NCBI RefSeq assembly: GCF_007679035.1
Contig: NZ_VEFR01000004.1
Span: forward strand, 124,001-188,000
Source: Agrococcus jejuensis
GTDB lineage: Bacteria > Actinomycetota > Actinomycetes > Actinomycetales > Microbacteriaceae
Direction: 5' to 3'
Length of the DNA stretch: 64,000 nt
Position 1 is the stretch's first letter. Each line of letters starts with the position of its first letter. The notes under the pieces were generated by a model. That model made no database searches, was not told where the DNA came from, and saw only the letters and a program-made list of their open reading frames with translations. Of the stretch, positions 24,201 through 32,908 are shown in pieces. The position numbers and the translations under genes are program-made.

Positions 24201-27200
24201 GTGACGTGCGGATGGGGCAGTTCGGCTTCTCGAACCAGGTCTCGCACCACACCCCGTACATCTCGGCAGCGAACGGCGACCCGACGACGACGCAGGAGGT
24301 CGTGCGCGAGGTGCTGTCGCGTCTCTACGTCGGCAGCGAGATCGGCCAGGGCTACGCGGGCGACGAGGACAACGGCGAGACGTCGTCGTGGTACGTCTTC
24401 TCGGCGCTCGGCTTCTACCCGCTCGCGCTCGGCTCGGGCGAGTACGTCATCGGCTCGCCGCTGTTCGACCACGCCGTCGTGCACCGCGACGACGCGTTCG
24501 GCGGCGATCTCACGATCACGGCGCCCGGCAACGACGACGCGACGATCTACGTCGGTGGCGTGAGCCTCGACGGCGAGGCGCTCGACGCGCCCATCCTCGA
24601 CCAGGCGGCGCTGCAGGAGTCGAGCGAGCTCGCGTTCCAGATGCAGTCGGAGCCGTCGGCATGGGGCTCGTCGAGCACCGACGAGGAGGTCTACGAGCCG
24701 CTCGTCGACGCGACGAACCCGTACCTCAGCACGATCGGCGCCGGGTTCGAGGGCCCCGCGCTCGGCGGGCTCGTCGACGACAACTCGACGTCGGAGGTCA
24801 CGTTCGACACCGAGACGCCCACGCTGCAGGTGCAGCTGCGCGGTGGCTCGTCGACGACGACGACCTACACGATCACGAACGGCGCGACGGGTTCGTCGCC
24901 GACGGCCTGGACCCTGTCGGGGTCGAACGACGGGACGTCGTGGACGACCGTCGACGAGCGCTCCGACGTGACCTTCCCGTGGGCGACCCAGACGATGCCG
25001 TTCGTCGTGCAGGAGCCGGGCGCCTACGCGCAGTACCGCCTCGAGGTGCTCGCGTCGAGCGACGGGCCGACGACGCTCGCCGAGCTCGAGCTGCTCGGCG
25101 AGGTCGACCCCGGCCCGTTCGCCGTCACGCCCGCCGAGGGCCTCACGGCCTGGGTCGGCGCCGAGCTCGACGCGCCCGTCGCCACGGTGCTCGGCACGCC
25201 GGAGGGCAGCGAGCCGACCGCGACGGTCGACTTCCTCGACGGCGAGGGCCCCGTGGAGGCCGAGCTGCGGGAGCTGCCCGTCGGCGGCGGCTACGAGGTC
25301 GTGGCACCGCACGCGTTCGACCTCGCGGGCGTCTTCACGGCGTACGTCACGGTCACGGCCGGCGACCTCGTCGCCACCGCGCGCACGCAGGTGACGGTCG
25401 CGCGTCCGTCGACGACGGCCGAGGCGATCGCGGCGCTCGCGAACGTGGACTGCTTCGCCGACGCGTCCGCGGGTGGCAACTGCGACGGTCAGGGCGCCGC
25501 CCTCGACCTCGCGCAGCTGCAGGCTGCCGGGCTCGCGTTCGGCGAGCCCGAGACCGTCGACCTCCCGGTCGGGTCGGGCACGAGCACCTTCACGTACGTC
25601 CTGCCGGCGCTGCCCGGTGCCGCGAACGACACGATCGTGCCCGACGGCCAGGTGCTGCCGGTGCGCGTCGGGGCGGATGCGACGCACGTGTCGTTCGTCG
25701 GCACGGCGAACGAGGGCGAGCAGTCGACGACGCTCACCCTCACGTACGCCGACGGCTCGACGCAGGACGTGCCGGTCACGTTCGGCGACTGGGTCGGCGG
25801 CACGACGTCACCGTCGGCAGGCAACGCGATCGTGGCGACGGTGCCCGGCAGGCTCACGGGCCCCGGCTCCATCGACACGAAGCCGTCGTCGCTGTTCGCG
25901 ACCGCGCCCGTCGCGCTCGCGACGAGCGCCGACGGTGCGGTGCTGCCGCTCGTGTCGATCACGTTCCCGCCCTCGGAGGGAACGCTCGCGGGCGGGCAGG
26001 TGCACGTCGCCGCCGTCGCGTTCGACGGCACGCTGCCGGAGTCGACGCTGCAGGTCGCGCCGACGTCGCCGACGCTCGAGACGACCGTCGAGGCCGACCT
26101 CGACCTCGACCTCGCGACCTTCGACGGCGTGAGCCCGACGGCCGAGCAGGTCACCGCGGTCGTGAGCTGGGGCGACGGCACGCCGTCGGACATCGCGCGC
26201 ATCGACCTGGCCGGTGCCGACGTCGACGCGCCGACCTCGGTCGAGGCGAGCCTGCAGGCCGAGATCGTCGACGGCATCGTGCGCGGTGCGCACGCGTACC
26301 TCGCCGAGGGCTCGTACGCGATCAGCGTCACGGTCGACGACGGGTCGGCGAGCGCCATGACCACGATCCCGATCGTCGTCGGCCCCGCGGTGGACCCGAC
26401 GCCGACGATCACGGTGCCTGCCGGCGCCGTGGCACCCGGCTCGACCGTCCCCGTCGACGGCACGGGCTTCGTGCCCGGCGAGGACGTGACGGTGACGTTC
26501 TCGGGCGGGGGCGACCCCATCGCCGTGGAGGCGGTCGGCGGCGCGTTCCGCGTCGACGTGCCGGTGGGCGACGTCGCCGACGGCGACTACGTGGTCACCG
26601 CGACGGGCGAGGAGTCCGCGACGCCTGCGACCGCATCCATCACGGTCGTCACGCCCTCGGTGCCGTCGACGACGACGCTGCAGGCCGCGGCGTCGAGCGT
26701 CGAGCTCGGCGACGAGATCGTGCTGACCGCCACGGTCGCCGTCGGCTCGACGGCCGCGACGTCGGGCTCGGTGACGTTCACCGAGGGCGCCGTCGTGGTC
26801 GGCACCGCGCCGGTCGACGCGGGCACGGCCACCCTCACGCTGCCGGCGGATGCGCTCGGCGATCGCACGTTCGTCGCCGCGTTCAGCGGCGGCGACGGCG
26901 TCGACGGCAGCGTCTCCGGCTCCGTGCTGGTGTCGGTCGTGCCCGACGTGAGCGTCGACGTCATCACGTACGCCGGCGCGAGCCGCTACGAGACGAGCGT
27001 GCTCGCCTCGCGCGACCTGTTCGAGCCGGTATCGCCCGTGTTCCTCACGGCGGGCTCGGCCTTCCCCGACGCGCTCGCCGCGGGGCCGGCGGCGGCGCAC
27101 GAGGGCGCGAGCCTGCTGCTCACGCTCGGCGACGTCGTGCTCGACGTCACGCTCGCGGAGCTCGATCGGCTGCAGCCGCCGAGCATCACGATCGTCGGCG

Positions 27201-27856
27201 GCACGGCGACCATCACGGCCGAGGTCGAGGCGCAGCTCGCGCAGCGCTACCCCGACGCCGAGGTCACGCGCATCGCGGGCAGCGACCGGTACGAGACGGC
27301 GGCGCGCATCGCGACCGAGGTCTTCGGCACGGCCGAGACCGCGTTCGTGGCCAGCGGCGAGGTGTTCCCGGATGCGCTGTCGGCCAGCGGCGTCGCCGCG
27401 GCCATCGGCGACGCACCCGTGCTGCTGTCGCAGCGGGCATCGCTGCCCGATGCGACCGCGGAGGCGCTGCACGACCTCGGCGCCGAGCAGGCGTGGATCG
27501 TCGGCGGGCGCGAGAGCCTCGCGTACGCGATCGTCGTCGCTGCACGGATGGAGACCGGCGGCGCCGAGCGCGTCGGCGGCGCCGACCGCTACGAGACGAA
27601 CGCGCTGCTCGTCGAGCGCCTCGTCGACCTCGAGGACTCGGAGGGCCTCGTGATCGCGACGGGCGCCGGCTTCCCGGATGCCCTCTCGGCGAGCGCCGTC
27701 GTGGGTGCGACGGGCGACCCGCTGCTGCTGGCGCTCGGCACGTGCACCACGGCACCCGTCGCGGCGCTCGTCACGGCTGCGGCCCCCGACGTCGTGCGCA
27801 ACGTCGGCGGCTCGGCGTCGCTGCTGCCGACGGCGTGGAGCACGAGCTGCTCGTAG
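21206..27856 (+). CDS. Secreted GH92 glycosidase with CBM32-like, PKD, Ig-like and CWB2 modules
   Basis: A 2216-residue exported enzyme. Order from the N-terminus: signal peptide (1-42); F5/8C (CBM32-like) domain around 75-220; GH92 region about 400-1125 (GNNIPATAVPNGFNFLVPMT, GFWDTYRTVWPLYSF, GDEDNGETSSWYVFSALGFYP); a second F5/8C-like domain about 1172-1300; PKD-like and beta-rich modules; an Ig-like domain near 1820-1912; three CWB2 repeats from 1918 to the end (SRYETSVLASRDLF, SDRYETAARIATEVFG, ADRYETNALLVERLV). GH92 enzymes are calcium-dependent inverting alpha-mannosidases. Base residues D1053/D1055 are present, but the usual Glu of GNEPSHH is Gln1011 in SNQVSHH. ATG 21206 has AGGAG upstream. 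CWB2 modules would hold it non-covalently on the cell wall. Confidence 0.9.
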   Translation: MLHRRTPLSTRSRRILAPVAAALAALIAVPLVGLDAAPALAADPPFATSFETADVAAHPVPPAAAYEPPVNVQGGTLPSSSLTAQISAVTASGENPPGETAARLFDGDAGTKWLTRTRTGWVQMDFAAPVTVATYALTTANDAADRNPRDWTLQGSDDGTTWVDVDAQVQQLRGAAPFTQVEYALAAPATYPHFRLQISANDGASLLQLADLDLRGEDTGAVASPMRTTVGSGPTTGYNIASGRGFDGLAAVQYRGQHLADGPASSTNVLVDDLDVTIAADTELSYAVLPTLYALDLQYPSTYVALDLVIETAAGETVRMSDAQLVDQYGFPASAIGQGEAHSLYADQWNQIRVPLGSLAGGTITQVLLEYDNPGGSAATRFSGWVDDLSIAPAAPIEAETVLDHVDTRRGTNSSGGFSRGNNIPATAVPNGFNFLVPMTNATSQTWLYDWQSRNTANNLPALEALGISHEPSPWMGDRAQLAIMPSLDTGQPSGTPASRRLEFSHDDEVATPEEYAVDFANGLSASMSPTDHGGIMRFDFPDGADVGTVMVDQVQGQSGLQISSGGVVSGWVEGGSGLSAGSSRMFVYGVFTDSPVATGMGAQRTTAAWARFETGEEPLELRFATSFISLDQAQHNHDLEVAGASYGDVRDAARALWLERLEVVDLSASNATEAELVSFYSGLYRLNLYPNSQSENTGTADAPVWQYASPVRATEGAATATETNAVIMDGQIYVNNGFWDTYRTVWPLYSFLYPEVTERLVDGFVQQSRDGGWIARWSSPGYADLMTGTSSDASFAEAYTSGAISTSLAEQAYEAALRNATVSSASDTTLVNPNAVGRKGITTSQFLGYTASTTGQSVSWGLEGNINDAAMADMAAMLAVDPDVDPARQAVYAEHAVYFDSRASDFVNMFDPNVGFFQAREPDGTWQLSPEEYDPTDWQNHSYTEAPGWTFAFHAPFDVPALAALYGGSDGLDAKLEEFYSTPETALSSGIHEAFEARDVRMGQFGFSNQVSHHTPYISAANGDPTTTQEVVREVLSRLYVGSEIGQGYAGDEDNGETSSWYVFSALGFYPLALGSGEYVIGSPLFDHAVVHRDDAFGGDLTITAPGNDDATIYVGGVSLDGEALDAPILDQAALQESSELAFQMQSEPSAWGSSSTDEEVYEPLVDATNPYLSTIGAGFEGPALGGLVDDNSTSEVTFDTETPTLQVQLRGGSSTTTTYTITNGATGSSPTAWTLSGSNDGTSWTTVDERSDVTFPWATQTMPFVVQEPGAYAQYRLEVLASSDGPTTLAELELLGEVDPGPFAVTPAEGLTAWVGAELDAPVATVLGTPEGSEPTATVDFLDGEGPVEAELRELPVGGGYEVVAPHAFDLAGVFTAYVTVTAGDLVATARTQVTVARPSTTAEAIAALANVDCFADASAGGNCDGQGAALDLAQLQAAGLAFGEPETVDLPVGSGTSTFTYVLPALPGAANDTIVPDGQVLPVRVGADATHVSFVGTANEGEQSTTLTLTYADGSTQDVPVTFGDWVGGTTSPSAGNAIVATVPGRLTGPGSIDTKPSSLFATAPVALATSADGAVLPLVSITFPPSEGTLAGGQVHVAAVAFDGTLPESTLQVAPTSPTLETTVEADLDLDLATFDGVSPTAEQVTAVVSWGDGTPSDIARIDLAGADVDAPTSVEASLQAEIVDGIVRGAHAYLAEGSYAISVTVDDGSASAMTTIPIVVGPAVDPTPTITVPAGAVAPGSTVPVDGTGFVPGEDVTVTFSGGGDPIAVEAVGGAFRVDVPVGDVADGDYVVTATGEESATPATASITVVTPSVPSTTTLQAAASSVELGDEIVLTATVAVGSTAATSGSVTFTEGAVVVGTAPVDAGTATLTLPADALGDRTFVAAFSGGDGVDGSVSGSVLVSVVPDVSVDVITYAGASRYETSVLASRDLFEPVSPVFLTAGSAFPDALAAGPAAAHEGASLLLTLGDVVLDVTLAELDRLQPPSITIVGGTATITAEVEAQLAQRYPDAEVTRIAGSDRYETAARIATEVFGTAETAFVASGEVFPDALSASGVAAAIGDAPVLLSQRASLPDATAEALHDLGAEQAWIVGGRESLAYAIVVAARMETGGAERVGGADRYETNALLVERLVDLEDSEGLVIATGAGFPDALSASAVVGATGDPLLLALGTCTTAPVAALVTAAAPDVVRNVGGSASLLPTAWSTSCS

Positions 27857-27865
27857 CGGCACGCG

Positions 27866-27900
27866 GGATGGCTCGGGTGCTGCACGCGCCCGAGCCGTCC
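27866..27900 (+). terminator. Hairpin terminator after GH92
   Basis: GGATGGCTCGGGTGC (27866-27880), loop TGCAC, GCGCCCGAGCCGTCC (27886-27900). The two mismatches become G-U pairs in RNA, giving a 15-bp stem nine bases after the stop. Confidence 0.6.
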
Positions 27901-28046
27901 CCGGGGCGCAGCATCGTCGACGAGGCGGATGCGCACGGCGCCCTGCGCGTCCGCTGTGCGCGTGCGGCGCGGGCCGTGCCACGCTAGGGGCGACAGGGAT
28001 GCGACGCGGCGACCCGAGCGAGCGGACGAGCCAGGGAGGTGCCGCG

Positions 28047-29081
28047 ATGACCGACGACGTCGAGCGCGGCACCGCGTCCGCCGCCGCGCAGCGACCGCTG
28101 ACGCTCGCCGACGTCGCCGCGGCCGCGGGTGTCAGCATCAAGACGGCGTCGCGGGCGCTGGGCGGCGAGCCGAACGTCGCCGACTCGACGCGTGGCCGCG
28201 TGCGCGCGGCGGCGGCGACGCTGGGCTTCACGCTCAACTCCGCCGCGAGCCAGCTGCGACGCGGCACGGCGGTGCGCACGGTGGGCCTCGTGGTCGGCGA
28301 CCTCGCGAACCCCTTCTACATGGGCCTGGCGACCGGCGTCGAGCACGCACTGCGCGAGCACGGCCTGCAGCTCACGATGGCGTCGTCCGACGAGGATGCC
28401 GCGACGGAGCGCGCGATCGTCGAGGACCTCGTGCACCGGCGCGCGACCGGCATCCTGCTGGTCTCGACGCTCGACGAGCACGGCGAGCTGCGCTCGGTGG
28501 GCGACCGCGGCGTGCCGCTCGTGCTCGTCGATCGCGCGCCGTCGGGCATCGAGGCTGATGCGGTCGTCATCGACAACGTCGCGGGCACGACGGACGCCAT
28601 CGCCGCGTTCGTCGCGCGCGGGCATCGGCGCATCGCGTTCGTGGGCGATCTCGAGCGCCTCTCGCCGCAGCGCGAGCGGTACGCCGCCTACGCGGGTGCC
28701 CTCGCGGCGGCCGGTCTGCCGCTCGATCCCGCGCTCGTCGCCCGCGGCTCGCACTCCGCGGTCGCGGCGGAGGCGGCCGTGCGCGACCTGCTGGCGCTCG
28801 CCGAGCCGCCCACGGCCGTCTTCACCGCGAACAACCGGGTCACGATCGGTGCGATCGCGGCCTTCCGCGACGTGGCGCATCCGCCCGCGCTCGTCGGCTT
28901 CGACCACTTCGAGCTCGCCGACGCCCTCGGCATCACGACCGTCGGCGCCGACACCGCTGCCCTCGGTCGCGAGGCCGTCGCGGCGCTGCTGCGCCGCGGC
29001 GACGGGCCGCATGCGTCGACGACGCGCGCGCTGCCCACGACGCTCGTCGCCCGCGGCTCGGGGGAGCGGCCGCCGGCCTGA
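28047..29081 (+). CDS. LacI-family transcriptional regulator
   Basis: A 344-residue LacI/GalR repressor. The HTH with hinge is at about 18-75 (LTLADVAAAAGVSIKTASRALGGEPNVADSTRGRVRAAAATLGF), followed by the periplasmic-binding-protein-like effector domain (VGLVVGDLANPFYMGLATGVEHAL ... GHRRIAFVGDLERLSPQRERYAAY ... PALVGFDHFELADALGITTVG). GGGAGG precedes the ATG. It follows the GH92 gene, and the operator-like TGACAACGATGTCA is in front of GH92, so regulation of the glycosidase by mannose or a mannoside is the simple inference. Confidence 0.92.
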   Translation: MTDDVERGTASAAAQRPLTLADVAAAAGVSIKTASRALGGEPNVADSTRGRVRAAAATLGFTLNSAASQLRRGTAVRTVGLVVGDLANPFYMGLATGVEHALREHGLQLTMASSDEDAATERAIVEDLVHRRATGILLVSTLDEHGELRSVGDRGVPLVLVDRAPSGIEADAVVIDNVAGTTDAIAAFVARGHRRIAFVGDLERLSPQRERYAAYAGALAAAGLPLDPALVARGSHSAVAAEAAVRDLLALAEPPTAVFTANNRVTIGAIAAFRDVAHPPALVGFDHFELADALGITTVGADTAALGREAVAALLRRGDGPHASTTRALPTTLVARGSGERPPA

Positions 29082-29085
29082 CGCG

Positions 29086-29724
29086 TCACGCCCCGGTCGC
29101 GCCGGGCGGTCGCGGCAGCGACCCGGTCGGCAGGCCGAGCGACCACTCGGCGACGTCGGCGACGAACGCCTTGTGGGTCGCGGGGGAGGGCAGCTCGGTC
29201 ACGTTGACGTACGAGCCCGAGCCGTCGACGGCGATCCAGATCCGCGCGGCGGCGACGTGGGCGTCGGATGCGGGGATGTCGCCGGCGGCCATGCCCTCGG
29301 CGAGCAGCTCGAGCAGGCGCTCGCGGTCGAGGCGATCCTGCTCGCGCAGCGCCGCCTCGAGCGCGGGCGTGAAGCGCGACAGATGCCTGGCGTTGAGCCA
29401 GAGGCGGGCGAGCGGCTCGGAGAGGCCGCTCTCGACGTGCGCGACGAAGTGGCGGACGCCGTGGATGCCGTGGAGGTCGCGGGGGAAGAAGCGTTCGCGC
29501 TCCACGACGGCGGCGCGCTCGAAGCCCTGCACGACCACGTCCTCGACGGCGGGGAAGTAGTGCGTGATGAGGCCGGGGCGCACCCCGAGGCGCTCGGCGA
29601 GCGCGCGCAGCGTGATGCGCTCGAGGCCGCGCTCGAGGGCGATGTCGGCCGCCGCCTCGAGGATCTCGGCGCGCCGCTCGTCGGGCTGCTTGCGCGTTCG
29701 TCGCGCAGTCGTGCTTGACGCCAT
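29086..29724 (-). CDS. TetR-family regulator (BetI/RutR-like size)
   Basis: A 212-residue TetR protein with HTH at about 27-58 (ALERGLERITLRALAERLGVRPGLITHYFPAVEDVVVQGF) and an all-alpha effector domain. It is divergent from the NCS1 permease gene, with a 20-bp palindrome in the shared promoter region (29747-29766), the usual arrangement for a repressor of a catabolic cassette. Start at 29724 or 29733 (both ATG). It ends four bases from the convergent lacI stop. Confidence 0.85.
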   Translation of the reverse strand: MASSTTARRTRKQPDERRAEILEAAADIALERGLERITLRALAERLGVRPGLITHYFPAVEDVVVQGFERAAVVERERFFPRDLHGIHGVRHFVAHVESGLSEPLARLWLNARHLSRFTPALEAALREQDRLDRERLLELLAEGMAAGDIPASDAHVAAARIWIAVDGSGSYVNVTELPSPATHKAFVADVAEWSLGLPTGSLPRPPGATGA

Positions 29725-29746
29725 GCCCTCCATGCTATTGACTCTG

Positions 29747-29766
29747 TGGCCAACAGCCATTGGCCA
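29747..29766. promoter_or_regulatory. TetR operator between regulator and NCS1 permease
   Basis: TGGCCAA-CAGCCA-TTGGCCA: perfect 7-bp arms, 6-bp centre, located between divergent genes 29724(-) and 29804(+). Confidence 0.65.
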
Positions 29767-29803
29767 TGTGACCAACAACGGCGTTCGGTCCAGGAGGAGC
29801 CCC

Positions 29804-31249
29804 ATGACGACCCAGCTCGACGCACCCGGTGCGCACGACGACGGCGTGCCCGTCGACGCCGCCACGCATCCCGAGACCCGCGGCATCGACCTCGTCTCCG
29901 ACGCCGAGCGTCACGGCCGCGCTCGCGACCTCGTGCTCGTGTGGGCCGCGCCCGGCGTGAGCATCCTCAACCTCACCGTCGGCGTCACGCTCGTGCTGCT
30001 CGGCCTCGAGCTGTGGCAGGCCATCGGCCTCGTGCTGCTCGCGTCGCTGCTGTGGATCCTGCCCGGGATCGTCGCGACGAGCGGCCCCGCCGCAGGCACC
30101 TCCGGCTCCGTCATCACCCGAGCCATGTACGGCATCGCGGGCAACCGCCTGTTCGTGACGATCGTCGGCTGGCTCATCGGCGCCGTGTTCCTGTCGCTCA
30201 GCTGGCTCGCGTCGTCGTTCATGGGCGCCGACCTGCTGCGTCGCGTCGGCATCGACGACCCCGTCTGGACGCCCATCGGCGTCACGGTCGTCGTCTCGAC
30301 CATCACGGTCGTCGTCGCGATCTTCGGCCACGGCCTCATCCTGCGCGTCTACCCCGTGCTCGCCGCCGTGCTGCTCGTCATCTTCCTCGCCGTCGGCGTC
30401 AGCATCCTGCCCTCGGTCGACTGGACCTACGCGAACCCGCAGCCGCTCGAGGGGCTCGCGCTGCTGTCGGCCGCGTCGATCGGCTTCACGATCCTCGCCT
30501 CGACCCCGCTGTCGTTCATCAACAGCCCCGACATCGCCCGCTACCTGCCGCGCTCGACGAGGCCGTCGCACATCGCGCTCGCCACCGCCGTGGGCGGCGC
30601 CGTGCCGAGCGCCGTCTTCACGATCGTCGGCGTGCTGCTCGGCACCGCCCTCGAGCGCGCAGCCCTGGCGGGCGGCATCGACGCGGCGATCTTCGACCTG
30701 CTGCCGGCCTGGCTCGCCCCCGTGCTCGTGCTCGGGGTCGTCGTGAACACGATCGCGCTCAATGCCATGACGACGTACACGTCGAGCATGGCGCTGCAGG
30801 CGATCGGCCTGCGGCTGCAGCGCATCCCGGCCGCGATCGTCGTCGGCGTCGTCGGCACCGCGCTCACGATCGCGCTCGTGCTCACCTCGAGTCTGCTCGA
30901 TGCCGTCAACCTCATGCTCCAGTTCCTCGTCGTCGTGTCCGCGCCCGCCATGGCGGTGTTCGCGGTCGACGTGCTGCTGCGCCGTGCGCGCTACGACGGC
31001 GTCGAGCTCTTCGACGACGGCCCCGGCGGTCGCTACTGGTACCACCGCGGGTGGAGCGTGCCCGGCATCGTGTCGCTCGTCGGCGGCGGCGTCGCGACGG
31101 CCGCATGCCTCGCGACCGACGTCTGGGTCGGGCCCGTCGCGCTCGCCATCGGCGTCGTCGACCTCTCGGTGCCCGCCGGCATGCTCGTCGCCGGCGCCCT
31201 CTACGCGCTCCTGCTGCGCACCCCGCTCGCGAAGGAAGGCCGCCCGTGA
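29804..31249 (+). CDS. NCS1-family purine/cytosine permease-like transporter
   Basis: A 481-residue, 12-helix member of the nucleobase:cation symporter-1 family. Features include the N-terminal GIDLVSDAERHGRARDLVLVWAAPGVSILNLTVG typical of CodB/purine-cytosine permeases, GTSGSVITRAMYGIAGNRL, and SPDIARYLPRSTRPSHIALATAVGG (the conserved DIARY...R loop). AGGAGG precedes the ATG. The stop overlaps the amidohydrolase start (GTGA), so transport and hydrolysis are translationally coupled. The likely substrate is a nucleobase-like or cyclic amide compound that the partner enzyme would hydrolyse. Confidence 0.88.
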   Translation: MTTQLDAPGAHDDGVPVDAATHPETRGIDLVSDAERHGRARDLVLVWAAPGVSILNLTVGVTLVLLGLELWQAIGLVLLASLLWILPGIVATSGPAAGTSGSVITRAMYGIAGNRLFVTIVGWLIGAVFLSLSWLASSFMGADLLRRVGIDDPVWTPIGVTVVVSTITVVVAIFGHGLILRVYPVLAAVLLVIFLAVGVSILPSVDWTYANPQPLEGLALLSAASIGFTILASTPLSFINSPDIARYLPRSTRPSHIALATAVGGAVPSAVFTIVGVLLGTALERAALAGGIDAAIFDLLPAWLAPVLVLGVVVNTIALNAMTTYTSSMALQAIGLRLQRIPAAIVVGVVGTALTIALVLTSSLLDAVNLMLQFLVVVSAPAMAVFAVDVLLRRARYDGVELFDDGPGGRYWYHRGWSVPGIVSLVGGGVATAACLATDVWVGPVALAIGVVDLSVPAGMLVAGALYALLLRTPLAKEGRP

Positions 31250-32862
31250 CCACGCTCTACCGCAACGCCCGCATCCTCACCGCCGACGTCGACCCCGAGC
31301 GCGCGTGGGCCGACGCCCTCGTCGTCGACGGCGAGACGCTCGCGTTCGTCGGCGCGGAGGCCGATGCGCCCGCCGCCGACGAGACGGTCGACCTCGGCGG
31401 CCGGCTCGTGCTGCCAGGCTTCACGGATGCGCACGCGCACCTGCTCATGACGGGGGAGGCGCTCGGCCAGGTCGGGCTCACGGATGCGCGCACGCTCGAC
31501 GACATCCAGGATCGCCTGCGCGCCGCCCGTGCGGCGGCGCCCGACGCGACGCGCCTGTGGGGTCGCGGCTGGCTCTTCGACGCCGTGCCCGGCGGGCGCC
31601 CGACGGCGGCGATGCTCGACGCGGCGGTCGCCGACGTGCCCGTGTACCTCGACGCCAACGACTACCACTCGACGTGGGTCAACGCCGCCGCGCTGCGCGA
31701 GCTCGGCATCGACCGCGACACCCCCGACCCCATCGGCGGCGAGATCGTGCGCGACGCCGACGGCGAGGCGACGGGCCTCCTGCTCGAGACGGCCGCGATC
31801 GTGCACGTGCGCGCGCTGCGCGACCGCGTCGTCGGCGACGCCGAGCGCGACGCCGCGATCGAGCGCGTGCTCGACGCGTTCGCCGCCGCCGGCATCACCG
31901 GCACGGTCGACATGGGCTTCGACGAGCTCGGGCTCGCGGCGCTGCAGCGCGCGATGGACCGTCGCGGCGGCGCCCTGCCGCTGCGCGTCGCCGCCCACTG
32001 GCTCGTCGCCTGCACCGGCGACGCCGACGACCACCTCGCCCAGGTGCGCCGCGCCGCCGAGCTCGCCGCCGCATCCGACTCGCCCTGGCTGCGCGTCGTG
32101 GGCATCAAGCTCATCCTCGACGGCGTCATCGACGCCTGCACCGCGGCCCTGCACCTGCCGTACTCCGACGGCACGCTCGGCGAGCTCATCTGGCCCGTCG
32201 AGCAGCTGCGCCCCGTCGTGGTCGCGGCGGATGCGGCGGGCCTGCAGATCGCGCTCCATGCGATCGGCGACCGCGCGAGCGACGTCGCGCTCGACGCCAT
32301 CGAGGCGGCGATCGCCGAGAACGGCGACCTGCCGCGCCGCCACCGCATCGAGCACCTCGAGTACGCGGCAGCCGGCACCGCCGCACGCATGGCGCGGCTC
32401 GGCGTCACCGCATCCATGCAGCCCGTGCACGCCGATCCGGCGATCTTCGACAACTGGGCGGCGATGCTCGGCGACGAGCGCGTCGACCGCGGCTTCGCGT
32501 GGGCGGAGTACGAGGATGCGGGCGCGCTGCTGGCGTTCTCGACCGACACCCCCACGGCGCCGCATGAGGCGCTCGCGAGCATGTACGTGGCCTCGACGCG
32601 CGCCTCGGCCCTCGACCCGTCGGTCGCGGCGAAGCAGCCCGCGCTCGCGATCCCGCTCCTGCGCGCCATCGGGCACGCGACGCGCGACGCGGCCGCCTCG
32701 GTGGGCGACGGCGCATGGCGAGGACGGCTCGCGGCCGGGTTCGCGGCCGACCTCGTGATCGTCGACCGGGACCCGTTCGTCGACGGCGAGCGCGCGCTGC
32801 TCGATGCGCAGATCGAGCGCACCATCGTGGCGGGGCGCACGGTCTTCGCGCGCACGCGCTGA
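31246..32862 (+). CDS. YtcJ-like metal-dependent amidohydrolase
   Basis: A 538-residue amidohydrolase of the Amidohydro_3/YtcJ group. The metal-binding HxH is H63-H65 in FTDAHAHLLM; LILDGVIDA follows at 287, HAIGDRAS near 338, and RIEHLEY near 365. The N- and C-terminal beta-sandwich segments (NARILTADVDPERAWADALVV; GRLAAGFAADLVIVDRDPF) are intact. Proteins of this group hydrolyse amide or imide bonds in varied small molecules; the substrate here is unknown. Coupled to the NCS1 permease and probably under the adjacent TetR. Confidence 0.85.
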   Translation: MTTLYRNARILTADVDPERAWADALVVDGETLAFVGAEADAPAADETVDLGGRLVLPGFTDAHAHLLMTGEALGQVGLTDARTLDDIQDRLRAARAAAPDATRLWGRGWLFDAVPGGRPTAAMLDAAVADVPVYLDANDYHSTWVNAAALRELGIDRDTPDPIGGEIVRDADGEATGLLLETAAIVHVRALRDRVVGDAERDAAIERVLDAFAAAGITGTVDMGFDELGLAALQRAMDRRGGALPLRVAAHWLVACTGDADDHLAQVRRAAELAAASDSPWLRVVGIKLILDGVIDACTAALHLPYSDGTLGELIWPVEQLRPVVVAADAAGLQIALHAIGDRASDVALDAIEAAIAENGDLPRRHRIEHLEYAAAGTAARMARLGVTASMQPVHADPAIFDNWAAMLGDERVDRGFAWAEYEDAGALLAFSTDTPTAPHEALASMYVASTRASALDPSVAAKQPALAIPLLRAIGHATRDAAASVGDGAWRGRLAAGFAADLVIVDRDPFVDGERALLDAQIERTIVAGRTVFARTR

Positions 32863-32870
32863 GGCGCTCG

Positions 32871-32900
32871 CGCCGCCGCCTCGCCGGCGTGGCGGCGGCG
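32871..32900. terminator. Bidirectional terminator hairpin
   Basis: CGCCGCCGCC (32871-32880) and GGCGGCGGCG (32891-32900) pair perfectly around TCGCCGGCGT between the convergent genes ending at 32862 and 32909. Confidence 0.6.
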
Positions 32901-32908
32901 TCGGTGGG

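Noticed and set aside
21182..25687. A 1501-codon open frame on the minus strand
   Set aside because: Antisense to the GH92 gene; its Arg/Val/Glu-rich low-complexity translation is what codon-biased GC-rich DNA gives in the opposite frame.
24388..27987. A 1199-codon open frame on the plus strand in another frame of GH92
   Set aside because: Arg/Asp/His-rich shadow with no recognisable domain; the GH92/CWB2 frame explains the region.
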